Shown here: positions 20,512 through 28,728 of the stretch, piece by piece | How the letters are laid out: every line of letters starts with the position of its first letter | How positions within the stretch are numbered: the stretch's first letter is position 1 | From: Alistipes indistinctus YIT 12060 | Lineage (GTDB): Bacteria; Bacteroidota; Bacteroidia; Bacteroidales; Rikenellaceae | Reading direction: 5' to 3' | Assembly (NCBI RefSeq): GCF_025144995.1 | Contig: NZ_CP102250.1 | Coordinates: 558,001-622,000, forward strand | Length of the DNA: 64,000 bases | Translations under genes and position numbers: made by a program | The notes under the pieces: model-generated | Seen by the model: the letters and a program-made list of their open reading frames with translations, nothing else | Database searches by the model: none | What the model was told of the DNA's origin: nothing

Positions 20512-21123
20512 ATGCTGAAACGACTCTACCACTGGATCCTGAGCTGGGCCGACAGCCGTTGGGGTGCAACCGCTCTTTTTATATTGGCCTTCGCCGAATC
20601 GAGTTTTTTCCCGATTCCGCCCGACGTACTGTTGATCGCACTGTGCCTCGGATGCACAACCAAAGCATTCCGGTATGCACTGATCTGCACGGCGGGTTCG
20701 GTGTTGGGTGCACTGGCCGGTTACGCCATCGGCCATTTCCTGTGGCTTACCCCTTCGGGGGAGTTCACGGCAGTAGCGGATTTCTTTTTTCGTATTATCC
20801 CCGGCTTCACCCATACCGAATACGACAAAATCAGCGAGGTTTACAACCAATACAACTTCTGGGTGGTCTTCACCGCCGGTTTCACACCGATCCCTTATAA
20901 GCTGATTACCATCACCGCAGGAGTGTTTTCACTGAATCTTCCGATGTTCGTCCTGGCATCGGTGGTCAGCCGCGGACTCCGGTTTTTCCTGTTCGCATGG
21001 CTGATCTGGCGCTACGGCGCACCGATCAAAGTGTTCATCGACAAATATTTCAATATTCTGGCGATCGCTTTCACCGTACTGCTCATCGGCAGCTTCGTGG
21101 CTGTCAAATACCTAATCCAATGA
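20512..21123 (+). CDS. DedA/VTT-domain (YqaA-type) membrane protein
   Basis: A 203-residue inner-membrane protein with about five hydrophobic segments. Signature segments of the VTT/DedA family: 'AFAESSFFPIPPDVLLIALC', a Gly-rich reentrant-like helix 'GSVLGALAGYAIGHFLW', and 'FTAGFTPIPYKLITITAG' with the conserved Phe-Thr-Pro-Ile-Pro. Members are implicated in lipid flipping and membrane homeostasis. The stop overlaps the aroE start (ATGA), so the two are co-translated, a common pairing of convenience rather than pathway. Confidence 0.88.
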   Translation: MLKRLYHWILSWADSRWGATALFILAFAESSFFPIPPDVLLIALCLGCTTKAFRYALICTAGSVLGALAGYAIGHFLWLTPSGEFTAVADFFFRIIPGFTHTEYDKISEVYNQYNFWVVFTAGFTPIPYKLITITAGVFSLNLPMFVLASVVSRGLRFFLFAWLIWRYGAPIKVFIDKYFNILAIAFTVLLIGSFVAVKYLIQ

Positions 21124-21866
21124 ACCGACTTTACGGACTGATCGGCTTCCCGCTGGGCCACTCCTTTTCAGCGCGATATTTCACGGAAAAATTCCAACGG
21201 GAAAACCTGTCCGGATACGAATACCGCAACTTCCCGCTGGAATCCATCCGCGAGCTTCCGGCCATGCTGGAAAACCACCCCGGACTGCTCGGATTCAACG
21301 TAACGATCCCCTATAAACAGGAGGTAATCCCCTCCCTCACCGCACTCAGTGCCGAGGCCCGCGAAATCGGGGCGGTAAACTGTGTCAAAATCACCCCGCA
21401 AGGGCTTTACGGACACAATACGGATGCCTACGGTTTCCGGAAATCTCTGCTCGGATTAATCGGCCCGATGCGGCCCGATGCGCTGATCCTGGGAACTGGC
21501 GGAGCCTCTAAGGCGGTGGGCTATGTGCTCCGCGAGTTGGGCATTGCTTATACGACGGTCTCGCGCAGCGGCGGGCCCGGCAGGCTTTGTTACAGGGAAT
21601 TGACGGCAGAAGTCATGCACAGCCATCCGCTGATCGTCAATGCAACGCCGCTGGGCACCTTCCCGAAGGTAGCAGGATGTCCCGCATTGCCTTACGAGAC
21701 GATCACACCCGCCCATTTCCTGTTCGACCTGGTTTACAACCCACCCCTGACAGAATTCCTGCGGCGCGGTAAAGCGCAGGGAGCCGCCATCTGCAACGGT
21801 TACGAAATGCTGGTCGGCCAGGCTGAAAAAGCCTGGGAAATCTGGAACGACCCAGCCCAGCTGTAA
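21120..21866 (+). CDS. aroE: Shikimate dehydrogenase
   Basis: A 248-residue AroE that reduces 3-dehydroshikimate with NADPH in aromatic amino-acid synthesis. Visible motifs: 'LIGFPLGHSFSARYF' (shikimate-binding Ser-x-Ser), 'GFNVTIPYKQEVI' (catalytic Lys), 'GHNTDAYGF' (Asp) and the Rossmann 'ILGTGGASKAVGYVL'. The ATG at 21120 overlaps the preceding stop by 4 nt; an upstream in-frame extension into the DedA gene is rejected because it has no family similarity. No terminator is seen before the convergent minus-strand genes. Confidence 0.95.
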   Translation: MNRLYGLIGFPLGHSFSARYFTEKFQRENLSGYEYRNFPLESIRELPAMLENHPGLLGFNVTIPYKQEVIPSLTALSAEAREIGAVNCVKITPQGLYGHNTDAYGFRKSLLGLIGPMRPDALILGTGGASKAVGYVLRELGIAYTTVSRSGGPGRLCYRELTAEVMHSHPLIVNATPLGTFPKVAGCPALPYETITPAHFLFDLVYNPPLTEFLRRGKAQGAAICNGYEMLVGQAEKAWEIWNDPAQL

Positions 21867-22000
21867 TACTTCTGCTGCGATTCCGGAAACGATCGAACAG
21901 GATAGGCAGTAACCGGGAAAGGCACAAAAATCCAAGCGACACAGGCTTTAATAAACTGCCTACACAAAACAAGCAGGCAGTACAAGACGGCGCAAAGCCA

Positions 22001-22036
22001 TAAAAATTCGGCCGGGCTCTAAGAGTCCGGCCGAAT
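22001..22036 (-). terminator. Rho-independent terminator of the carboxylase genes
   Basis: ATTCGGCCGG (22006-22015) pairs with CCGGCCGAAT (22027-22036); the inner CTCT/AGAG can also pair. Reading the minus strand, five T follow the stem (22005-22001 region). It lies 25 nt past the biotin carrier stop. Confidence 0.88.
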
Positions 22037-22060
22037 CCCTATACTGAATAACCGCGAGGG

Positions 22061-22375
22061 TTACTCCATTTCGATCATTACGGTGTGATTCGGCACGTTA
22101 TCGCCTTCCTTCACATCGATTTTGAGCACCTTGCCGTCTTTGGCGGCGCGGATGTTGTTGTTCATCTTCATTGCCTTGAAGACAATCAGGATGTCACCGG
22201 CTTTCACCTGCTGCCCCTCTTTCACACAAACCTCCACGATCGTTCCCGGGATATTCGATTTGATGTGATTCGGATTTTCAGGCTCCCACGGCTTACGTGC
22301 CAGATGCTTCTTCGAAAACGTCGTCTGAAAGCATCCGTGCATCGTCTCTAATATGTCGTACTGTTTTTCTGCCAT
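22061..22375 (-). CDS. Biotin carboxyl carrier protein subunit
   Basis: A 104-residue biotinyl-domain protein. The biotinylation site is the Lys of 'FKAMKMNNNI', with the standard hammerhead fold 'IPGTIVEVCVKEGQQVKAGD' before it. The N-terminal ~35 residues are short and lack the long Pro/Ala linker of decarboxylase gamma subunits. It is 35 nt downstream of the carboxyltransferase gene and is followed by a strong terminator, so the two form the end of one transcript. It carries CO2 for an acyl-CoA carboxylase or methylmalonyl-CoA decarboxylase complex; which of these cannot be decided because no partner subunit follows. Confidence 0.9.
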   Translation of the reverse strand: MAEKQYDILETMHGCFQTTFSKKHLARKPWEPENPNHIKSNIPGTIVEVCVKEGQQVKAGDILIVFKAMKMNNNIRAAKDGKVLKIDVKEGDNVPNHTVMIEME

Positions 22376-22410
22376 AATTTTCAGATTATAGTCACTCGCT
22401 GATACCCGGT

Positions 22411-23958
22411 CTAGAACGGAGGATTACCGTGCTTTTTATTAGGCTGCGAGCGGCTCTTGTGCGCGGCGACTTTCAGCGCATGCTCAATGAACATGCGGGT
22501 CTCGGCCGGAGCGATCACTGAATCGATATAACCTTTCGCGGCTGCGACATACGGATTGGCAAACTTTTCCTTGTACTCCTGGATCTTCAGTTTGCGCATT
22601 TCGGCAGGATTCTCGGCCTCCATGATATCCTTACGGAAAATGATATTGGCAGCGCCTTCGGGACCCATTACCGCGATTTCGGCGTTGGGCCATGCAAACA
22701 CGAAGTCGGCACGCAGGTGGCGCGAACCCATCGCGATGTAACCACCGCCGTAAGCCTTACGTAACACGACGGTAATCGACGGAACGGTCGCCTCGCTGTA
22801 AGCGTACAGCATCTTGGCGCCGTGACGGATCACACCGGCATGCTCCTGATCCACGCCCGGCAGGTAGCCCGGCAGGTCTTCGAGGGTCACGATCGGAATA
22901 TTGAACGCATCGCAGAAACGGATGAAGCGGGCGGCCTTGTCCGAAGAGTCGCAGTCGAGCACACCAGCCATCACCAACGGTTGGTTGGCGATAAAACCGA
23001 CCGTTTCGCCGTTTACACGACCGAAACCGACCACGATATTGGCAGCGAAGAGCTCCATCACTTCGAGGAACTCGCTTTCATCGACCAACGCCTTGATCAC
23101 GTCGCGTACGTCGTAAGGTACGGTGGGATCGGCCGGGACGATTTTGGTAATGTCGTATTCGGGCAGCGGCCGGGCCGGAGCGATCTTTTCCGCTTTGGTC
23201 GTGTTGTTGGCCGGAATCATCGAGATCAACTTGCGGATCTGAACGAAGCACTCGTCCTCGCTGGTCGCATAGAAGTGGGCGTTACCGGTCATCTCGCTAT
23301 GTACTTTCGCTCCGCCGAGTTCCTCCATCGAAATCTCTTCGCCGAGAACGGTCTTAATGACTTCGGGACCGGTGATAAACATTTTGGAAATGTTCTCGAC
23401 TACGAAGACGAAGTCGGTCAAGGCGGGGGAATAAACGGCACCGCCGGCACACGGGCCGAGGATCACCGAAATCTGCGGAATCACGCCGCTCGACAGGGTA
23501 TTACGGAAGAAAATCTCACCGTACCCGGCCAATGCGTTGACGCCTTCCTGGATACGAGCTCCACCCGAGTCGTTGATGCCGATCAGCGGAATGCGCATGT
23601 TCAGCGCATAATCCATGATCTTGGTGATTTTACGGGCGTGCATAAAGCCGAGCGAACCGCCGGCTACGGTAAAGTCCTGTGCAAAGATGGCAACCGGAGA
23701 ACCCAGAATGGTTCCGGTACCGATAATCACGCCGTCGCCGGGAAGTGATTTGTCCTGCATGCCGAAATCACGGCCATCGTGCTCGACGAACATGTCGTAC
23801 TCATGGAACGAGTCGGCGTCCACCAGCGCGATGATGCGCTCACGGGCCGTCAACTTACCCATCGCTTTCTGCTTTTCGATGGCCTTGGTTCCGCCTCCGA
23901 AGCGGATGCGTTCTTTCCGCTGCTGGAGTTCGAGAACTTTATTATCCTCTACTGACAT
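22411..23958 (-). CDS. Acyl-CoA carboxylase/methylmalonyl-CoA decarboxylase carboxyltransferase subunit
   Basis: A 515-residue carboxyltransferase with two crotonase-fold halves. Seen: 'RERIIALVDADSFHEYD', 'FAQDFTVAGGSLGFMHARKI', the acyl-CoA oxyanion loop 'SGGARIQEGVNALAGYGEIF', and in the C-terminal half 'EDLPGYLPGVDQEHAGVIRHGAKMLYAYSEATVP' broken here only for display, then 'RKAYGGGYIAMGS'. This is the PccB/MmdA family, acting on propionyl- or methylmalonyl-CoA; in Bacteroidales it usually belongs to the succinate-propionate route. A promoter-like TAATTTTG and a 5' hairpin precede it. The start at 23958 gives the usual N terminus. Confidence 0.92.
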   Translation of the reverse strand: MSVEDNKVLELQQRKERIRFGGGTKAIEKQKAMGKLTARERIIALVDADSFHEYDMFVEHDGRDFGMQDKSLPGDGVIIGTGTILGSPVAIFAQDFTVAGGSLGFMHARKITKIMDYALNMRIPLIGINDSGGARIQEGVNALAGYGEIFFRNTLSSGVIPQISVILGPCAGGAVYSPALTDFVFVVENISKMFITGPEVIKTVLGEEISMEELGGAKVHSEMTGNAHFYATSEDECFVQIRKLISMIPANNTTKAEKIAPARPLPEYDITKIVPADPTVPYDVRDVIKALVDESEFLEVMELFAANIVVGFGRVNGETVGFIANQPLVMAGVLDCDSSDKAARFIRFCDAFNIPIVTLEDLPGYLPGVDQEHAGVIRHGAKMLYAYSEATVPSITVVLRKAYGGGYIAMGSRHLRADFVFAWPNAEIAVMGPEGAANIIFRKDIMEAENPAEMRKLKIQEYKEKFANPYVAAAKGYIDSVIAPAETRMFIEHALKVAAHKSRSQPNKKHGNPPF

Positions 23959-24006
23959 AAAATAAATTTTTAGTTAGTACTGTGGTTTCTTCATTCAAGG
24001 TTCGCA

Positions 24007-24027
24007 GAACGGTTTTGGCAACCGTTC
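24007..24027 (-). repeat. 8-bp inverted repeat at the 5' end of the carboxyltransferase mRNA
   Basis: GAACGGTT (24007-24014) and AACCGTTC (24020-24027) with a 5-nt loop. It lies just downstream of the -7 element at 24034-24041, so it would form at or very near the 5' end of the transcript, as a stabilising stem or an operator. Confidence 0.45.
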
Positions 24028-24033
24028 AAACTG

Positions 24034-24041
24034 CAAAATTA
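24034..24041 (-). promoter_or_regulatory. -7 element upstream of the carboxyltransferase gene
   Basis: Minus-strand TAATTTTG, an exact TAnnTTTG match, 75 nt before the ATG at 23958. No clean TTTG -33 element is visible at 19-21 nt. Confidence 0.5.
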
Positions 24042-24089
24042 GAAAAAATATTTCCGAAATACGCTTTTTAATGGCCGAAAACGCCTCCT

Positions 24090-24911
24090 TTAGCGCATAT
24101 CTTCCTGATAGACAAACATCTTTTCAAACACCCCGGTCGGAATCTCATGCCGCCGTGGGAAAATCCCGTAAACGGCCGATCCCGAACCGGACATCGATGC
24201 ATAAAGCGCCCCCAAATCATAAAGCTGCCGTTTGATCTGCCCGATTTGGGGATATTGCGAAAAAACCGACTCTTCGAAATCGTTCACGATCTCCCCGCGC
24301 CACCGTTCCACAGGCAAAGCCAGCTTTTCGGTCAATGAAATTTCGGGTTTATGCGGAGTGACCCGAGCATAAGCCTCCGCCGTGCTGACCCCCATATCGG
24401 GCTTGACGATTACCAACCGGTAACCCTGCAGTGACAAACCGTACGGAGTCAGCACCTCGCCGCGTCCTGTGGCAATGGCTGGACGATCCGCAATAAAAAA
24501 AGAGGTATCGCTGCCGATCTCCGCCGCCAAAGCTTCCATCGTGGAGATGCTCAGCCGGAGACCGAACAGCTGTGAAAGCCCCCTGATGACACAGGCGGCA
24601 TCGGCCGATCCCCCGCCCAGGCCGGCCCCCATCGGCACCCGCTTGTGCAAATGGATCTTTACTCCGCTGATCGGATAGGCACGCCGCACCTGCTCATAGG
24701 CCCGGACACACAGATTTTTTTGTACGGGACCGCCGACGGGCAACCCCGACGAAGTGAACTCCACGCCGGTCGTGCGGCTGCGAATGATCTCCACCGCATC
24801 ACACAGCCCCCGCACCGGAAACATCAGTGTTTCGAGGTCATGATACCCGTCCGCACGCTTGCTGACAACATGCAGGCCGATATTGATCTTACAACCGGGA
24901 AAGAAAATCAT
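24090..24911 (-). CDS. ispE: 4-diphosphocytidyl-2-C-methyl-D-erythritol kinase
   Basis: A 273-residue GHMP kinase of the MEP isoprenoid pathway. N-terminal 'FPGCKINIGLHVVSKRADGYHDLETL' is diagnostic (shown split: FPGCKINIGLHV then DGYHDLETL); ATP loop 'VPMGAGLGGGSADAACVI'; C-terminal 'YASMSGSGSAVYGIF'. The ATG at 24911 gives the family N terminus; the longer frame to 24992 would run through the divergent promoter region and is rejected. It is upstream of the carboxyltransferase gene on the same strand, but a separate promoter lies between them. Confidence 0.95.
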   Translation of the reverse strand: MIFFPGCKINIGLHVVSKRADGYHDLETLMFPVRGLCDAVEIIRSRTTGVEFTSSGLPVGGPVQKNLCVRAYEQVRRAYPISGVKIHLHKRVPMGAGLGGGSADAACVIRGLSQLFGLRLSISTMEALAAEIGSDTSFFIADRPAIATGRGEVLTPYGLSLQGYRLVIVKPDMGVSTAEAYARVTPHKPEISLTEKLALPVERWRGEIVNDFEESVFSQYPQIGQIKRQLYDLGALYASMSGSGSAVYGIFPRRHEIPTGVFEKMFVYQEDMR

Positions 24912-24954
24912 AGCGCTAAATTTCAGGTAAAAATAACAAATAAAAATGAATTTA

Positions 24955-24962
24955 TATCTTTG
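24955..24962 (+). promoter_or_regulatory. -7 element for the GSCFA gene
   Basis: TATCTTTG, an exact TAnnTTTG match, 39 nt before the ATG at 25002, in the 90-nt divergent gap with ispE. No matching -33 TTTG is seen. Confidence 0.52.
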
Positions 24963-25001
24963 TACCGTTACGGCCGGACAACCCGGCCGCATCCTTGCAC
25001 A

Positions 25002-25970
25002 ATGGAATTCCGCACACCGCTACATATAAAGCCTTCCCGTTTCAAGATCGGTTACGACACCCCGGGATTGGTGTGCGGTTCATGCTTCGCCGAACGGATC
25101 GGACAAAAGATGCTCGCATGCAAAATGCCTGTCACGCTCAACCCGTACGGCCTCCTTTTCAACCCGGCCTCGATCGCGGGCATGCTCGACAACCTCAAAG
25201 TATCCAGGTCTTTCTCCAAACGCGACCTGATCCGGCACAACGGTCGCTGGATCAGCCTCCAACATCACGGATCGTTCTCGGCAGACGAGGCGGAGAACCT
25301 GCTGCAAGCGATCGAAACCGCGACCCAGCAAGGGCATGAATCACTGGAACGCTCAAATTACCTGATCGTTACATGGGGAACAGCCTGGGTATACGAACAT
25401 ACAGCCACCGGCATGATCGCGGCGAATTGCCACAAACTGCCGGAGAGCGTATTCCGCAGACGACGCCTCACCCCGGAGGAGATCGTAAGGCTGTGGGAAA
25501 AACCGTTGAGCACCTACCTCGAGGATAAAGAGGTTATTTTCACCGTCAGTCCGGTACGCCACCTGCGGGACGGACTCGCCGAAAACCAGCTGAGCAAAGC
25601 AACGCTGATCGTGGCGGCACATACCCTGCGGGAGCGGTTTGCCAACTGCCGTTATTTTCCGGCTTACGAAATCATGATGGACGATTTGCGGGACTATCGC
25701 TTTTACGACCGGGATATGACCCATCCGTCCGAAACGGCTGCCGATTACATCTGGGAACGATTCTGCGAATGGGCGATCGCCCCCGCGGCAACCGGAACCA
25801 TGCGCCGGATCGAAGCGTTGCAACAAGCGCTCGCACACCGTCCGATCCATCCCGGCAGCGATGCCCACAAGGTTTTCCGGCAACGCCTGCGGGGAGAAAT
25901 CCAGGCCTTGTCCGAAACCTACCCCGAACTCGATTTCAGCGAAGAGCTGAACTGTTCCGCACACTTCTGA
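25002..25970 (+). CDS. GSCFA domain protein
   Basis: A 322-residue protein with the name-giving motif 'LVCGSCFAERIGQKML' at residues ~25-40, then 'NPYGLLFNPASI', 'LIVTWGTAWVY', 'FTVSPVRHLRDGLAENQLSK' and 'FPAYEIMMDDLRDYRFYDRD'. This is the GSCFA family, related to SGNH/GDSL hydrolases: the Ser of GSCFA and the late Asp-x-x-His ('DRDMTHPSE') could form the catalytic set. The substrate is unknown. ATG at 25002 is preferred over an upstream in-frame extension that would overlap ispE antisense. The next gene starts 4 nt after the stop. Confidence 0.88.
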   Translation: MEFRTPLHIKPSRFKIGYDTPGLVCGSCFAERIGQKMLACKMPVTLNPYGLLFNPASIAGMLDNLKVSRSFSKRDLIRHNGRWISLQHHGSFSADEAENLLQAIETATQQGHESLERSNYLIVTWGTAWVYEHTATGMIAANCHKLPESVFRRRRLTPEEIVRLWEKPLSTYLEDKEVIFTVSPVRHLRDGLAENQLSKATLIVAAHTLRERFANCRYFPAYEIMMDDLRDYRFYDRDMTHPSETAADYIWERFCEWAIAPAATGTMRRIEALQQALAHRPIHPGSDAHKVFRQRLRGEIQALSETYPELDFSEELNCSAHF

Positions 25971-25974
25971 TCCT

Positions 25975-26484
25975 ATGAAAACAAGAGGTCATATCACCTG
26001 TCCGCGCTGCGGGGCCGACGTAAAAGTCCCGTTATACTGGGCCGTCGGTATCGAAGGTATTTTCCGCTGCCGCGAATGCCGGCTGCCGTTCAAGACCGGT
26101 TATAAAATGGGCGCTGTGCTTTCTGCCCTGGGGCTGACACTGGCCGTCGCCACCGTACAGTTACTGGTTTATCTGCTGAGCATCTATTCAATGGCCATCT
26201 TCATATTAGCACTGATTCCGCTCTGGCTGGTATACGGATACGGCCTGCGCAAAAGCTATATGCTGTGGAAAATCAGGCGCTATGTCCGTAAGCATCCGCA
26301 GGAGGCATCCCCCTCCGAAAACGCGGACGCTCCCGGTTCAAATCGCAAGCTGCCCCGGGACATCGTATTCGACGAAGAAAACGACGAACGCACGGACTCT
26401 GCACAAGCAGACCGGTATCCGGACCTCCCGGCGGCTGGAGCGTCCGCCGAGTGGGATGAAGATGGACGGGACTACCGTTTCTAG
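25975..26484 (+). CDS. Zinc-ribbon membrane protein, unknown family
   Basis: A 169-residue protein. Residues ~8-36 contain two Cys pairs, 'CPRCGADV' and 'CRECRLPF', fitting a zinc ribbon. Residues ~45-88 contain two hydrophobic segments, followed by a basic patch 'RKSYMLWKIRRYVRK' and a disordered acidic tail of ~65 residues. I do not recognise a named family. Start lies 4 nt after the GSCFA stop, so the two are co-expressed. A membrane-associated adaptor is plausible but not shown. Confidence 0.7.
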   Translation: MKTRGHITCPRCGADVKVPLYWAVGIEGIFRCRECRLPFKTGYKMGAVLSALGLTLAVATVQLLVYLLSIYSMAIFILALIPLWLVYGYGLRKSYMLWKIRRYVRKHPQEASPSENADAPGSNRKLPRDIVFDEENDERTDSAQADRYPDLPAAGASAEWDEDGRDYRF

Positions 26485-26519
26485 CCCGATTATTCAACCG
26501 TGGTCGACCGCTTTTACAA

Positions 26520-26536
26520 TACTTTTGCTACCTTTG
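26520..26536 (+). promoter_or_regulatory. Two overlapping -7 candidates for the phosphatase-family gene
   Basis: TACTTTTG (26520-26527) and TACCTTTG (26529-26536), both exact TAnnTTTG matches, 9 nt apart and 66-75 nt before the ATG at 26602. No clear -33 element for either. Confidence 0.52.
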
Positions 26537-26601
26537 CACATTGTAAAAACCGTCCGCAACGGGATCGGAATGCAAACACACTACCATAGCCGACATACCG
26601 C

Positions 26602-28239
26602 ATGAAACCCAAAGCCTTAACCGTCCTGCTGCTCGGCGCATTGTGCGCCGGAAGCGCTTCCGCCCAGACAGGTGCCAAGCCCAAACTCGTGGTCAATATC
26701 GTCATCAGCCAGATGCGGGCAGACTATATGGACCGTTTCCAGGACAACTTCTCGGCCGACGGCTTCCGCCGGTTCATGGATCAGGGCGCCTATTTCACCG
26801 ACGCGCATTACAATTACATGCAGACCAACACGGCCGCCGGACTGGCCACGCTGTCGACCGGCACCAACCCGGACGGACATGGCATCGTAGCCGAAGACTG
26901 GATCGATTTTACGACGAACAATCCGGTGAACCTGATCGCCGATCCGTCCGTTACCGGACTGGACTGCGATGCCGGGGTGGGTTGCTATTCGCCGCTGAAC
27001 CTGACCGCCGCCACGCTCGGCGACCGGCTCAAAGAGAGCGATGCCAAATCCAAAGTAGTCTCGATCGCCGCCACGCCGGTCTCGGCCATCGTCAGCGGCG
27101 GCCATACGGCCGACGTATTCTGGATGGATGCGGGCCGGGGCCATTGGATCTCGAGCACCTATTACTTCAAGCAACTGCCGACCTGGGTGACGGCCTACAA
27201 CAAACAGAACCTCTTCGCCCCGTTCATGGAGCGCAGCTGGGAACCGAGCAAAACGTTAGAAGGCTACAAGAACAGCGAGCACTCAGTGATCGATTTCACA
27301 CCGGCGAAGACCGGTTTCTTCTCGAAACCTTTTTTCAGAAAAGTCGGTTCGATTTTCAAGAAGGACGACGATAAATTCGATGCCGCAGCGCTACTCTATA
27401 CGCCTTTCGGTAACTCGCTGACCACGCAATTCGCACGCGAGGCGATCGTAGGGGAAGAGTTGGGCAAAGACGACCATACCGACCTACTGACAATCGTGTA
27501 CGACACGCCGCGACTGATCGGCGAACATTTCGGCCCCCGCTCGATCGAACTCGAAGACATGTACTACAAACTCGACACGGAACTGGGCATTCTCACCGAC
27601 TACCTGCTGGCGCAATTCAAGCCGGGCGAGGTGGTGGTAGTCCTCACGTCGGACCACGGCACGAGCGACACGTACAAAGAAGACAGCCGCGTGCCGATGG
27701 GACGCTTCAACGCCGAACAGTTCAAAATGATCATGAACGGATTCCTGAGCGCCCAATTCGAGCCTGGCAACTGGGTGATCGATTACCACGACCGCCAACT
27801 CTACCTGAACCGTTCGATCATCTATTCGTACGGTTTCAACCTAGCCGAGGTGCAGACCCGCGCCGCCACTTTCGCGCTGCAGTTCCGCGGCGTGAACGGA
27901 GCCCTGAGCTCCACGAGCATGCAGAACGGTTATTTCGGCGGAGGTTTCGGCGAAAAAATACAGAACAGTTTCTACCCGAAACGTTCGGGAGATATCGTAA
28001 TCAACCTGATGCCGGGCTGGATCGAGGAAGACACTGCGAAAGTTTCCCTCAGCGGCTCGTTGTACGATTACGATACGCATGTACCGCTGATGTTCTTCGG
28101 CGCAAACATTCCCGCACAACGGATCGGCCGTAACGTGACGATGACGGGCGTGACCCCCACTCTGGCCCGGATTATGCAGATCACGGTACCGAACGCATCG
28201 ACGGGGAGCGTATTGCCGGAAGTGGTGCCGCAGCAATAA
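26602..28239 (+). CDS. PafA-like alkaline phosphatase family protein with degenerate active site
   Basis: A 545-residue exported protein (signal peptide cut near SASAQ) of the PafA/nucleotide pyrophosphatase group, recognisable from 'GAYFTDAHYNYM', 'LSTGTNPDGHGIVAEDW', 'EHFGPRSIELEDMYYKLD', 'VVVLTSDHG' and 'YDTHVPLMFFG'. The fold is kept but several ligands are not. The metal Asp of the DQMR motif is Ser36; the Lys-x-Arg phosphate-binding pair is Thr158/Val160; the SxTDxxGH Asp and His align with Arg304 and Glu308. The nucleophile Thr77, Asp351-His352 and the late His remain. It is probably a binding protein or an altered enzyme rather than a phosphatase. It lies upstream of sufE, separated by a tetranucleotide repeat. 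Confidence 0.82.
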   Translation: MKPKALTVLLLGALCAGSASAQTGAKPKLVVNIVISQMRADYMDRFQDNFSADGFRRFMDQGAYFTDAHYNYMQTNTAAGLATLSTGTNPDGHGIVAEDWIDFTTNNPVNLIADPSVTGLDCDAGVGCYSPLNLTAATLGDRLKESDAKSKVVSIAATPVSAIVSGGHTADVFWMDAGRGHWISSTYYFKQLPTWVTAYNKQNLFAPFMERSWEPSKTLEGYKNSEHSVIDFTPAKTGFFSKPFFRKVGSIFKKDDDKFDAAALLYTPFGNSLTTQFAREAIVGEELGKDDHTDLLTIVYDTPRLIGEHFGPRSIELEDMYYKLDTELGILTDYLLAQFKPGEVVVVLTSDHGTSDTYKEDSRVPMGRFNAEQFKMIMNGFLSAQFEPGNWVIDYHDRQLYLNRSIIYSYGFNLAEVQTRAATFALQFRGVNGALSSTSMQNGYFGGGFGEKIQNSFYPKRSGDIVINLMPGWIEEDTAKVSLSGSLYDYDTHVPLMFFGANIPAQRIGRNVTMTGVTPTLARIMQITVPNASTGSVLPEVVPQQ

Positions 28240-28254
28240 CCGGAAGGACGAATC

Positions 28255-28288
<34 letters not shown>

Positions 28289-28300
28289 TTTACGACTGAA

Positions 28301-28723
28301 ATGACACTGAACGAAGTACAGGACCAGATCGTCGAAGAATTTTCGGTTTTCGACGAATGGCTCGACAAATACGACTACCTGATCGAACTGAGCAAGGAAC
28401 TGCCGCCCATCGACGAAAAGCACCGGACGGAACAATACGTCATCAAAGGTTGCCAGTCGAGGGTTTGGGTCGATGCCGAAATGCACGACGGCCAAGTCTG
28501 CTTCACCGCCGACAGCGACGCAATCATCACCAAGGGAATTATCGCTTTGCTGATCCGGGTGCTCAGCGGCCGCACGCCCGAGGAGATCCTCGGAGCCGAC
28601 CTCTATTTCATCGACCGGATCGGACTGAGGGAGAACCTCTCGCCCACCCGGGCTAACGGCCTGCTCGCGATGATCAAGCAGATGAAGCTCTACGCGCTGG
28701 CGTTCCAGAACAAAAAGCCGTAA
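28301..28723 (+). CDS. sufE: SufE family sulfur-transfer protein
   Basis: A 140-residue SufE. It accepts persulfide sulfur from the cysteine desulfurase SufS and passes it to the Fe-S scaffold. The acceptor Cys is in 'YVIKGCQSRVWVDAEM', the usual GCxS/QxVW motif; 'DAIITKGIIALLIRVLSG' and 'GLRENLSPTRANGLLAMIKQMK' complete the family pattern. Length is typical. Its translation start lies just after the GACA repeat. The gene 5 nt downstream encodes a MIP18-type Fe-S maturation factor, supporting the role. Confidence 0.95.
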   Translation: MTLNEVQDQIVEEFSVFDEWLDKYDYLIELSKELPPIDEKHRTEQYVIKGCQSRVWVDAEMHDGQVCFTADSDAIITKGIIALLIRVLSGRTPEEILGADLYFIDRIGLRENLSPTRANGLLAMIKQMKLYALAFQNKKP

Positions 28724-28728
28724 CCACC

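Noticed and set aside
21461-21480. Exact tandem duplication of a 10-mer inside aroE
   Set aside because: It keeps the frame only together with neighbouring codons, encodes a loop of the Rossmann domain, and could be chance in GC-rich DNA.
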